From assembly GCA_021815525.1 (NCBI GenBank), contig JAKAGN010000020.1:1-14777 (forward strand): 14,777 bases of DNA. Reading direction: 5' to 3'. Below the pieces are notes generated by a model, which had not been told where the DNA came from, made no database searches, and saw nothing but the letters and a program-made list of their open reading frames with translations. Positions 6,125 to 13,118 of this stretch are shown here, one piece after another; within the stretch, counting starts at the first letter, position 1; every line of letters starts with the position of its first letter. The translations under genes were made by a program, and so were the position numbers. This stretch comes from Deltaproteobacteria bacterium (GTDB lineage: Bacteria > Desulfobacterota > Desulfobacteria > Desulfobacterales > Desulfatibacillaceae).

Positions 6125-7644
6125 GACAGGCCTCCTTCCTTTTCCTCGAAAACGCGGGCGCCGTCGCAGCCGCAGGCGATCAGGCACTTGAAAAGGTTCA
6201 AGCGGTTGAGCTGGTTGGTGCCCTCGTAAATCTGGAGAAGCTTGGCGTCCCGAAGATGCTTCTCGGCCCCCCGGTCCTGGCGCAGGCCCGCCTCGCCCAT
6301 GAAGGCAAGCGCCATCTGGCAGTTCTTGATGCCGAAATCGGTGCCCGCGAACTTGGCGATGGAGGCCAGCCCCGAGGTGCGGTGCTGCTCGCATGAGGAC
6401 TGGCCGTCGTAGGAGCGCTTACGGTAGAAGGCCGTGGCCCCGGGCTTTTCCAGGAGCGGCGCCACGTAGCGCTCGTAGATGAACCTGGGGGTTAGCCGCA
6501 TGATGCTGAACATGGGCTCCTCGTGGAGAAGCTTGAACATGCCGTAAAGACCGTTTGCGTAGTTGGTCTCCGCGTAGGCCAGGCGGCCCAGGGTGACGTT
6601 TTTCAGCATCTCGGCGAGCCAGCACTGGGCCCACTCGTGGTTCACCAGAAGCTCGCCGTCCACCACGGTTTCCGAGGCGAACTTCAAAGCCGCCTCGTAG
6701 GCCCCCCGCGCGGCCCCCACTCCGAAGGCCCCCACCGCCGCGCGGGAGGTGGAGACCACGTAGTCGATCATCTGCTGGCCCGTCTCCCTCTGGCTGCGGG
6801 TGAAGGTCTGGGCTATGCGGTCATCCAAGGCCACCAGCTCGTCCGGCACGAAGCAGTCATTGAATACCAGCTCCGATGCCGGGCAGGCCCTTTGCCCCAT
6901 CTTCTTTTCGTGGCGGCCGAAGGAAAAGCCCTTCATGCCGGTTTTTACCGCCATCATGACGGTGGTTTCGGAGGGACGGGCAAGGTCGGAGTAGGAAATC
7001 ACCATGTGCCAGGTGGAAAGGTGGCCGTTACTTATGAACACCTTGCTGCCGTTAACCTCGTAGCCGCCATCCACGCGCCTGGCCTGGCAGCCCAGGTTAG
7101 CCTTATCCACAAGGTCCACCTCCTCCACGTCGGTGCCCGCGCCCGGCTCGGTGATGGCGAGCGATATGAGGCAGGGCTCGCCGCTCTTCTCCCCGGCCAC
7201 GACGTCTTGTGCCAGGCGCCTCATGAGCCGCGCGTTGCCAGAGGACGTCAGGGTCCCGAAGCCCAAGTAATGGACCCCGATCAGGTTGGCCATGGCCAGG
7301 CACACCGAGCCTATCTCCTCCATCGCATACGACAGGGACGAGAAGTTCACCCCGTGCCCGCCCAAGAGCCTCGGAATCCAGAGGCTGTAAAAGCCCCATT
7401 CGTTGGCCTTCTTCACGAAGTCCCAGGGCAGGTGATCGGGGTCCTCGTGAAGCCCCCGATCCAGCTCCAAGACCTGCGGCCTCACCACCTCGTCGCAAAA
7501 CTTCCGGCAGTAGGCCACCACGTCCCTGGTCTCCCGGATCATGCCCCGGGCAAGCCTAGGGCCCGCGTGAAGGCTCGCCGTCATCTCCTCGAAGGATGGC
7601 GTTCGGGCCGCGAGCTTTTCGGCCTCCTTGCGCTTCAGGTTCAT
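6121..7644 (-). CDS. Acyl-CoA dehydrogenase, catalytic subunit
   Basis: Predicted 507-residue flavoprotein that oxidises an acyl-CoA to the 2-enoyl-CoA. Conserved elements in order are SLAITEPGAGTD (161-172, flavin/substrate motif), KVFISNG (201-207), KKMGQRACPASELVFND (247-263) and LRDAKLLQIYEGTNQ (464-478), in which E474 is the expected catalytic base. It is about 120 residues longer than the common 380-residue enzymes. The extra length lies in an N-terminal extension of about 35 residues and an insertion at about 365-430 in the C-terminal domain (MFKLLHEEPMFSIMRL through the Cys/Gln-rich SSCEQHRTSG). This suggests a bulky or unusual substrate, or an oligomer contact. AGGAGG precedes ATG 7642-7644. 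The downstream degenerate paralogue overlaps its stop codon. The electron acceptor is presumably electron-transfer flavoprotein, not encoded here. Confidence 0.93.
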   Translation of the reverse strand: MNLKRKEAEKLAARTPSFEEMTASLHAGPRLARGMIRETRDVVAYCRKFCDEVVRPQVLELDRGLHEDPDHLPWDFVKKANEWGFYSLWIPRLLGGHGVNFSSLSYAMEEIGSVCLAMANLIGVHYLGFGTLTSSGNARLMRRLAQDVVAGEKSGEPCLISLAITEPGAGTDVEEVDLVDKANLGCQARRVDGGYEVNGSKVFISNGHLSTWHMVISYSDLARPSETTVMMAVKTGMKGFSFGRHEKKMGQRACPASELVFNDCFVPDELVALDDRIAQTFTRSQRETGQQMIDYVVSTSRAAVGAFGVGAARGAYEAALKFASETVVDGELLVNHEWAQCWLAEMLKNVTLGRLAYAETNYANGLYGMFKLLHEEPMFSIMRLTPRFIYERYVAPLLEKPGATAFYRKRSYDGQSSCEQHRTSGLASIAKFAGTDFGIKNCQMALAFMGEAGLRQDRGAEKHLRDAKLLQIYEGTNQLNRLNLFKCLIACGCDGARVFEEKEGGLS

Positions 7645-7702
7645 GGATGCCTCCTTTTGAGGGTGGAGTGGGGTGGGATTTGCGGGGGAGGGGGGAAGGG
7701 GG

Positions 7703-7722
7703 ACCCTTTTTAAAAAAAGGGT
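7703..7722. repeat. P-box hairpin, second copy
   Basis: ACCCTTTTT (7703-7711) pairs perfectly with AAAAAGGGT (7714-7722) across an AA loop. It is equivalent to 4581-4600 but with a T/A inner pair in place of G/C. Confidence 0.65.
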
Positions 7723-7848
7723 TCAGCCTGGCTAAAAACGCGATCCGCTGTGTTGCGCTTCGTCTTGCGCTCGGTCACGTATGAACAATACGCTCCCTTC
7801 GCGCGCGCCTCGCGCGCCTTGCGGCTCATCGTTTTTCGTCAGGCTGAA
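7722..7848 (-). repeat. Family B inverted-repeat element, copy 2
   Basis: A 127-bp element with 19-bp terminal inverted repeats (7722-7740 and 7830-7848, 17 of 19 complementary) and central hairpin CGTAT-GAACA-ATACG (7778-7792). Much of the interior matches 4599-4726, including GGTCACGTATGAACAATACG. Confidence 0.75.
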
Positions 7849-7940
7849 ATCCCCTTTTCCCGCCCCCCCCTCCCTCACCCTTTCCTAAAATTTTTTAATG
7901 GCTTCGCGCGCATACGCGCGCTCCGCGCCCTTTATCAGCA

Positions 7941-7986
7941 TCGGCCCCCAGGCTTACGACAAGCTCCCCTTCAGCCCCTCTTCCGC
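7941..7986 (-). repeat. Block C repeat, copy 2
   Basis: 40 of 46 bases match 4817-4862, in the same position relative to the A and B elements. Confidence 0.65.
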
Positions 7987-8029
7987 TCATCAAGCGCCGG
8001 GCTGCTGAATGCGAAGCCCATAAACCCTT

Positions 8030-8118
8030 GCTACGCGTTGCGCAGCAACGCGTAGCCATTATCGGGGGTCCGGGGGGGCGTAGCCTCCCCGGCCGCCGGA
8101 GGCGCCTTTGCCTTTTCA
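8030..8118 (-). repeat. Family A 3' hairpin repeat, copy 3
   Basis: Hairpin I is a perfect 12-bp stem (8030-8041 with 8045-8056, loop GCA). Hairpin II is at 8070-8092. On the minus strand the element begins at the CoA ligase stop codon as TGAAAAGGCAAA, the same 12 bases that begin copy 4 at 13469. Confidence 0.85.
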
Positions 8119-9837
8119 GTTCCGCTCCGTATTGGCGTCGTAAGTGTCGGGGGTCACTCCCGCCTTTTCCAGCTCCTTTTTGATGATGCGGTGGGTCTGG
8201 GTCATGGGAAACTCGGTGACGAAGCGGATGTAGCGCGGCACGGCGTAGCGGGCGAGCTTGTCGGCAAGCCATGCGCGCAGGGCCGGGGCGCTGAGGGTGC
8301 TACCCGGCATGAGCTTCACGGCCGCCATGATCTCGTCCTCGGCAAGCTCGGATGGAACCGCGTAGACGGCCGCGTCCTCCACCTCCGGGTGCTGGACTAT
8401 GACGTGCTCCACCTCGTAGGCGGAGACGTTCTCGCCGCTTTTGCGCATGGACTCGGTGTCGCGGCCCACGAAGTAGAGGTAGCCGTCCTCGTCGCGGCGC
8501 ACTATGTCGCCGGTGTACATCCATCCGCCGTGAACCTTCTTTTCGGTGGCCTCCTCGTTCTTGTAGTAGCGGACGGAGGATTTTTTATCGCCCACCTTGA
8601 AGATGAGCTGGCCGGGGGTGTTGGGGGGCACATCCACGCCGTTTTCATCCACCACGCGGCAGGAGCCGGGGGCCCCAAGGGCTTTTCCCAGCGAGCCCAC
8701 GGGAGCGGTCCCGAGGTTCAGGATGCCCTTGCCGCCCGAGTCCACCGCGCCGTAGCCCTCGAAGATTTTGACGCCGAAGCGCTTCTCGAAGGCCTCCCAC
8801 ATGTCGGCGGGGCAGGCGGCGGAGAGCACGCGGGTCACCTTGTGGTTCAAGTCCAGGGCGCATTCGGGCTGCTTCATGAGGATGGGGACGATGGAGCCGA
8901 TGGTGTTGAAGATGGTGACGTCGTAGCGGCGGATGTCGTCCCAGAAGCGGCTGGCGGAAAATTTCCGGGCAAGGGCCACGGTGGCGCCCACGGACATGGC
9001 CAAGGTCACGGTGAGAAAAAGCGCGTTTCCGTGGCAGAGGGCCAGCGCGGTGTAGTAGACGTCGTCGGGGTTCACGAGGATGCCCCCCATGAGCCCCAAA
9101 AGCTTCACGCGGCTGCGGTTATAGGTGTAGACCACGCCCTTGGGGCGGCCCGTGGTGCCAGAGGTGTAGATCAAAAGCACCATGTCCTTGGGATCGTAGC
9201 CGATCTTGGGGTTGGCGGCGGATTTGGCCCGAAAGCGGGAAAGGGCCACCGCGCCCTCGGGAAGGGCGATGCCACAAGCCTCCTTCTCGATGTCGTCAAC
9301 GATCAAGGTTTTGAGGCGCGCGGGCCGGGCCGGGATGCTCCCGAAGGTGTCCAGAAGCTCCGCGTCGCAGGCCAGGAACTCCACGTCGCTGTGATCCAGG
9401 ATGTAATTGAGGCCGTCGCCCCTAAGCTCCGGGTTGATGGGCACGATGTACATGCCTATCTTCTGGGCCCCGAAGAAAAGATCGAGGAACCTCGGGGAGT
9501 TGCGCATGAAGATTCCGATGCCCTTGCCGCGCCCGCCGCCAAGGGAGAGGAGGAGGTGCGCGCAGCGGTTGGCGTTCTCGTCCATCTCGCGGTAGGTGAA
9601 GCTCTCGTCCCCGTAGAGGAGGAACTTCTTCTTGGGGCTGCGCCGCGCGCGCTCCTCCAGAAGCTCGGCCCAGGACATGTCCTCCACGGCCCCGGACAGC
9701 ACCCCGGTGGCGTTCCTGAAAAAACTTCCGCGCCTGGCCTCGTCGGCCAAAAAGCGGCCGAACGAGCGCATCGCCCTGCCCGCCATCTTCATTCGAGCCT
9801 TCTTGAAGGCTATTTTCTGAGCTCTGGTCAAAGCCAT
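8116..9837 (-). CDS. AMP-forming acyl-CoA ligase (FadD/CaiC-like)
   Basis: Predicted 573-residue adenylate-forming enzyme that would activate a carboxylic acid with ATP and CoA to the acyl-CoA. Core motifs in order are IYTSGTTGRPKGVVYT (223-238, P-loop), EGYGAVD (360-366, A5), GGWMYTGDIVRRDEDGYL (437-454, A7) and FVGRDTESMRKSGENVSAYE (456-475, A8 hinge). The C-terminal A10 segment reads MTQTHRIIKKEL (545-556) where many ligases have SGK..R..L, so the usual catalytic lysine position is occupied by R or shifted to K553/K554. I recall the T-x-R-x-x-K form in CaiC- and FATP-like ligases. The first 45 residues are basic and may be an extra helix. The substrate is not deducible. GGGGAGGAAA precedes ATG 9835-9837. 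It follows the thiolase gene on the same strand with a 197-base spacer holding repeat B3. Confidence 0.92.
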   Translation of the reverse strand: MALTRAQKIAFKKARMKMAGRAMRSFGRFLADEARRGSFFRNATGVLSGAVEDMSWAELLEERARRSPKKKFLLYGDESFTYREMDENANRCAHLLLSLGGGRGKGIGIFMRNSPRFLDLFFGAQKIGMYIVPINPELRGDGLNYILDHSDVEFLACDAELLDTFGSIPARPARLKTLIVDDIEKEACGIALPEGAVALSRFRAKSAANPKIGYDPKDMVLLIYTSGTTGRPKGVVYTYNRSRVKLLGLMGGILVNPDDVYYTALALCHGNALFLTVTLAMSVGATVALARKFSASRFWDDIRRYDVTIFNTIGSIVPILMKQPECALDLNHKVTRVLSAACPADMWEAFEKRFGVKIFEGYGAVDSGGKGILNLGTAPVGSLGKALGAPGSCRVVDENGVDVPPNTPGQLIFKVGDKKSSVRYYKNEEATEKKVHGGWMYTGDIVRRDEDGYLYFVGRDTESMRKSGENVSAYEVEHVIVQHPEVEDAAVYAVPSELAEDEIMAAVKLMPGSTLSAPALRAWLADKLARYAVPRYIRFVTEFPMTQTHRIIKKELEKAGVTPDTYDANTERN

Positions 9838-9912
9838 GTCATTTCCTCCCCGGCAGGCCGCTTACAGTTTCCGGTGTCTTTATCTTTGTCTTCATTTCCG
9901 GCTCCGCTTCGG

Positions 9913-10033
9913 GGGGCCGTTCACAAGCGATGAAATGCAAGGAAGACGAGCGGCCCGGAAGCGAGCGTACTGTTCGTACGTGAGCGACGCGCCGCGATGT
10001 CTGACGCCGCAGTTCGCGCTTGTGGGCGGCCCC
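9913..10033 (+). repeat. Family B inverted-repeat element, copy 3
   Basis: A 121-bp element with 17-bp terminal inverted repeats (9913-9929 and 10017-10033, 15 of 17 complementary). Their sequence (GGGGCCGTTCACAAGCG) is unrelated to the arms of copies 1 and 2. The central hairpin CGTAC-TGTTC-GTACG (9966-9980) and flanks (CGATGA, GCAAGG, GAGCGTA, TACGTGA) are shared with them in the opposite orientation. The right arm ends one base before the thiolase stop codon. Confidence 0.7.
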
Positions 10034-10034
10034 G

Positions 10035-11444
10035 CTACCTAGAAGGGGCTTCCAGGATATGTATGCACATGGCCGCCTCCTCGGCTCCCAGGGCGCCTCC
10101 GCCGTTTTCGGCCAGCGCCAGCCGGGCGCCTTCCACCTGGCGTTTTCCGGCAGTACCCCTAAGCTGGGTGGTAAGCTCGTGGACCTGGGCGAGCCCCGAG
10201 GCCCCCACGGGGTGGCCGCGGGACAAGAGCCCGCCGGAGGGGTTGATGGGAAGCCTGCCGCCAAGCCGGGACGCGCCGGATTCCGCGAAACGGCCGCCCT
10301 CGCCGTCGGCGCAGAAGCCCAGGTTCTCGGCCTGGCGGATCTCGCCGTAGGCCGTGGCGTCGTGGACCTCGGCGCAGGAGATATCGGATGGCCCGACACC
10401 GGCGCGCTCGTAGGCGATGCGCGAGAGGCGCGCGCCGATCTCGGGCTCGTCGAAGCCGAAGGGCCGGTCGGCTCCGGAGCCTAAGATGGAGGCCTTTATC
10501 CTAACGGCCCGGCCCGAGTACCCCAGCTTTTTCACCATGGCGGACGAGCACACGATGGCGGAGGCGGCGCCGTCGCCTATGGGCGCGCACATGGAGCGGG
10601 TGAGCGGCCAGGAAACGACGCGGTCCGCGAGGGCGTCTTCCACCGAGACCGGGAAGCGGTACTGGGCGTTGGGGTTCAACGTGGAATGGAAATGGCTCTT
10701 GGATGCCACGGCCGCAAGCTGCTCCACCGTGGAGCCGAAGCGTTTCATGTGCTGCCGGGCCGCGAAGCCGTAGACGTCCATGAAGGGCGAGTGGTCGCCA
10801 CCGCCCATCTTGGCCAGCTCCCGCACCTTGTCGTAGCCTATGGCCTCCCCCAGGCGGATCCCCACCACGAGCTGGTCCCGGATCTCCATTATGCGTCCCT
10901 TGACCCGCTCTGGAACCGGCTTTTTCGGCTTCTTGGCGGCGGGCTTGGGCTTTTGGTACTTGGCCGTAAAGTCGGCCACCATCAAGCGGTCCTCGTCGGT
11001 CAACTGAAAGCCCGTGAGGCTTTTGACGATCTGCGCGCAGTTTTCTATGTCGATGCCGCCCAGGAAACCCGCGAAGGTGGCCATCTTGTTCCTGTTGTAA
11101 AGCTTTTCCGCCCCTAGCGCCATTGTGATGTCGTAGAGCCCGGAGGCCACGCCCATCCAGGCGTGGTGAAAGGCGGTGGAGCCGCCCGCGCAGGCGTTTT
11201 CGACGTTCGTGATGGGTATCTTCTCGAGGCCCACGGGCCGCAGCGCCACCTGGCCCCTGATGCAGGTCTGGCCGGCGTCGCCCCAGCCGGAGTTGGCGAA
11301 CCACAGGGCCTCTATGTCCTTCTTTTCGAGCCCGGCGTCTTTAAGGCAGCCGGCGAAGGTGGCGGCGGCAAGGTCCTTTATGCTTTTATCCAGGTACCTT
11401 CCGAACTTGATGGTGTCCACACCGATGACGTATACGTCGCGCAT
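10035..11444 (-). CDS. SCP-x/Ltp-type thiolase-like protein
   Basis: Predicted 469-residue thiolase-fold enzyme that would cleave a 3-ketoacyl-CoA with CoA, or act as a related C-C lyase. Visible sites are the nucleophile C85 in VENACAGGST, H361 in AEVHDATAYGE and H411 in NPSGGLLSRGHPVGASG (401-417). The C-terminal loop reads ENGGGALG (446-453) and lacks the second cysteine of classical thiolases. The HDCF motif of SCP-x enzymes is HDAT here. This pattern is closer to Ltp-type thiolase-like proteins, which often work with a DUF35/OB-fold partner; none is in the window. A Lys/Pro-rich insertion at about 162-182 (KPKPAAKKPKKPVPERVKG) in the loop domain is unusual. GAGGAG precedes ATG 11442-11444. 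It is transcribed divergently from the GntR regulator. Confidence 0.88.
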   Translation of the reverse strand: MRDVYVIGVDTIKFGRYLDKSIKDLAAATFAGCLKDAGLEKKDIEALWFANSGWGDAGQTCIRGQVALRPVGLEKIPITNVENACAGGSTAFHHAWMGVASGLYDITMALGAEKLYNRNKMATFAGFLGGIDIENCAQIVKSLTGFQLTDEDRLMVADFTAKYQKPKPAAKKPKKPVPERVKGRIMEIRDQLVVGIRLGEAIGYDKVRELAKMGGGDHSPFMDVYGFAARQHMKRFGSTVEQLAAVASKSHFHSTLNPNAQYRFPVSVEDALADRVVSWPLTRSMCAPIGDGAASAIVCSSAMVKKLGYSGRAVRIKASILGSGADRPFGFDEPEIGARLSRIAYERAGVGPSDISCAEVHDATAYGEIRQAENLGFCADGEGGRFAESGASRLGGRLPINPSGGLLSRGHPVGASGLAQVHELTTQLRGTAGKRQVEGARLALAENGGGALGAEEAAMCIHILEAPSR

Positions 11445-11485
11445 GGCGTCTCCTCGGGGATGGGATTTGGCTCGTTATTTTTTCC

Positions 11486-11523
11486 TTGACGATTAAACCA
11501 TCATGCGATATTGGTTTAACCAA
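11486..11523. promoter_or_regulatory. Divergent control region with FadR-type operator
   Basis: TGGTTTAACCA (11512-11522) matches the FadR-subfamily pattern TGGT-N3-ACCA exactly and lies in TTGGTTTAACCAA (11511-11523), a perfect palindrome about a central base. A second inverted repeat, TTAAACCA (11493-11500) and TGGTTTAA (11512-11519), overlaps it. A possible plus-strand promoter, TTGACG (11486-11491), 17-base spacer and TATTGG (11509-11514), is covered by these sites, implying autorepression. The regulator gene next to it is the natural candidate ligand-binding repressor. Confidence 0.65.
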
Positions 11524-11565
11524 AGAAGACAACAACTCAAACCAAATGTCAAGAAAAAATTAAAA

Positions 11566-12354
11566 ATGGCCCACAACCACCGTTACGAGTCGGTCGTAAA
11601 CATCCTTGCCCAGCGCGTATTCACGGGGAAGCTCGCTCCCGGCGAGAAGCTCCCAACCGAGCGAAGCCTCGCTTTATCCATGGAGATCGACCGCACCTCC
11701 CTAAGGCTCGCCCTGAAGCAGCTGGAATCCCTGGGGGTCCTGGACATCCGGCCCGGGGACGGCATCTACGTGAAGGACTTTCTGAAGGAGGCGGGGCCGG
11801 AGTTCCTGCGCCTCATCTTCGCCCAGGAGGAGGACGACCAGGGCCGGCCCTTCGCGGTGGACCCCTACACCGTGGACGAAATCTGGGAGTTCTGGTGCGG
11901 CTTCTTCCCGATGATGCTGAAATCCGCCATAAGGAAGATCGCGCCCCGGGACGTGAAAAAGCTCCTGGATCTGGTGGACGAGGAAAAAGGAAGCATCGGC
12001 GACGTGGCGCGCCTGGTTGACCTCAACATGCGGGAGGAGGATCTGGTGGCCGCGGCCACCAACAACATAGTCTTCATGCTCCTTTCAAACGTGACAAGGA
12101 CCATAAGGAAAAAGATGCTCACCCTCTTCTTTTCCGGGACAACCTCCGAGGTCCTTACCCGGCACGTGGAGCTTAAAAGGGTCTTTCTGGAGGAGTTTCT
12201 CACTAGCCCCGAAAAAATGCTGCCACTGGCCGCGTTTTACGAGGATGTTCTTCTGGCCCACCTAAGCGAAATGCGCAAAAAGCGGAGCGCCGGAAACGGC
12301 GCCGGAACCCTGGCGGAACGCTACGGAACTTCACTCATGGAGAAATCCCGATGA
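11566..12354 (+). CDS. GntR-family (FadR-like) transcriptional regulator
   Basis: Predicted 262-residue regulator. The N-terminal winged helix-turn-helix spans about 6-72: YESVVNILAQRV, then LAPGEKLPTERSLALSMEID and RTSLRLALKQLESLGVLDIRPGDGIYV in sequence, the standard GntR pattern. The rest is a mostly helical effector domain of FadR/FCD size, but I cannot identify its ligand motifs. ATG 11566 is chosen over ATG 11503 because the earlier one lies inside the operator and its extra 21 residues do not look conserved; neither has a strong ribosome site. It is divergent to the thiolase gene across a FadR-type operator. Its stop lies 17 bases before the nitroreductase start (or overlaps an alternative start at 12351). 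Probable role: acyl-CoA-responsive control of both arms (inference). Confidence 0.87.
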   Translation: MAHNHRYESVVNILAQRVFTGKLAPGEKLPTERSLALSMEIDRTSLRLALKQLESLGVLDIRPGDGIYVKDFLKEAGPEFLRLIFAQEEDDQGRPFAVDPYTVDEIWEFWCGFFPMMLKSAIRKIAPRDVKKLLDLVDEEKGSIGDVARLVDLNMREEDLVAAATNNIVFMLLSNVTRTIRKKMLTLFFSGTTSEVLTRHVELKRVFLEEFLTSPEKMLPLAAFYEDVLLAHLSEMRKKRSAGNGAGTLAERYGTSLMEKSR

Positions 12355-12360
12355 AAAAGA

Positions 12361-12366
12361 AGGAGG
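12361..12366 (+). promoter_or_regulatory. Shine-Dalgarno favouring the nitroreductase start at 12372
   Basis: AGGAGG sits 5 bases before ATG 12372-12374. The alternative in-frame ATG at 12351 overlaps the regulator stop (ATGA) and has only GGAG at 12339-12342. Confidence 0.6.
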
Positions 12367-12371
12367 AAGCA

Positions 12372-13118
12372 ATGGCAAAGGACGACGCCCTCTCCCCCCT
12401 GGGCTCCTACGAGGAGGGCATGGCCCCCAATGCCGTGGAGAAGGTCATCCTTTCGCGGCGCAGCACAAGGGCCTTCAAGAAGGAGCCCCTGCCGGACGGG
12501 ATGATCCGCCGCATCCTGGAGGCGGGCCGCTTCGCGCCCTCGGCCGGCAACTCCCAGCCCTGGAAGTTCGTGGTGGTGAACGACCCGGAGATCATCGCCG
12601 AGATGGAGGCCGACGCCATCAAGATGTGCAAGCTTCTCATGTGGTTTCTGGACTCGACCCGCTCGGATCTCCGGAAAACCTACCTTTCCTGGCTCACGAA
12701 GCTCGTTGTGCGCACGCGGCCCAACGAGCTGCACCCCGTGCCCTTTTCCCTCATGAAGCAGATCGCGGACGGCAAGGCCCCGGTCTTCCACGGCGCGCCC
12801 ACCCTGATTCTTCTCTTGGAGGACTGCCGGGGCGTCTCCTCGCCGCCCACCGACATCGGCATCTGCGGCCAGAACATGGTGCTGGCGGCCCACTCCATGG
12901 GGGCCGGAAGCTGCTGGCTGGGCATGATAAAGCTCAACATGTACCTTCCCAAGTGGCGGCGCCTCTTCGGCGTGAAGTACCCGTATAGCCTCAATGACTG
13001 CATAGCCCTAGGCTGGCCCAAAACGCCCTCCGACGGAGAGGTCAAACGCGAGGTGCAGCTTGTGACGTGGTTCGACCGCGGAACCCGGAAGCCCCGGGTG
13101 GAAAGGCAGGGTGAATGA
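12372..13118 (+). CDS. FMN-dependent nitroreductase-family oxidoreductase
   Basis: Predicted 248-residue nitroreductase-fold flavoprotein. FMN-binding features are SRRSTRAFKKEPL (28-40), APSAGNSQPW (55-64), DIGICGQNMVLAAHSMGAGS (161-180) followed by CWLG, and ALGWPK (212-217). A helical insertion at about 85-135 rich in Leu/Trp/Arg separates the two halves and probably shapes the substrate or partner site. The family covers nitroreductases, enone and quinone reductases and dehalogenases, so the reaction is open. The following ferredoxin overlaps its stop by four bases (ATGA at 13115-13118). Nitroreductases fused to a 2[4Fe-4S] domain are known in anaerobes; this looks like the split form, with ferredoxin as electron donor or acceptor. 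A start at 12351 would add seven residues. Confidence 0.9.
   Translation: MAKDDALSPLGSYEEGMAPNAVEKVILSRRSTRAFKKEPLPDGMIRRILEAGRFAPSAGNSQPWKFVVVNDPEIIAEMEADAIKMCKLLMWFLDSTRSDLRKTYLSWLTKLVVRTRPNELHPVPFSLMKQIADGKAPVFHGAPTLILLLEDCRGVSSPPTDIGICGQNMVLAAHSMGAGSCWLGMIKLNMYLPKWRRLFGVKYPYSLNDCIALGWPKTPSDGEVKREVQLVTWFDRGTRKPRVERQGE

Larger units (their letters stand above)
7645..8115. other. Gene-free spacer built of repeats (second P-B-C-A series)
   Basis: This 471-base spacer repeats the architecture of 4519-4999: hairpin P (7703-7722), family B (7722-7848), an AT-rich patch near 7885-7900, block C (7941-7986) and family A (8030-8118). I see no gene and no clear promoter. GGAGG at 7655-7659 (minus) belongs to the dehydrogenase start. 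Confidence 0.8.

Noticed and set aside
6125..6394. 90-residue extension of the short acyl-CoA dehydrogenase
   Set aside because: It lies in another frame of the upstream dehydrogenase. The ATGA overlap at 6121-6124 with GGAAGGAGG is a clear start.
6523..7713. 396-residue plus-strand open frame opposite the long acyl-CoA dehydrogenase
   Set aside because: Antisense shadow; the opposite strand holds an intact dehydrogenase with all motifs.
8191..9933. 580-residue plus-strand open frame opposite the CoA ligase
   Set aside because: It is antisense to a gene with full motif support, is rich in His/Gly/Val from high-GC complement codons, and has no family motifs or ribosome site.
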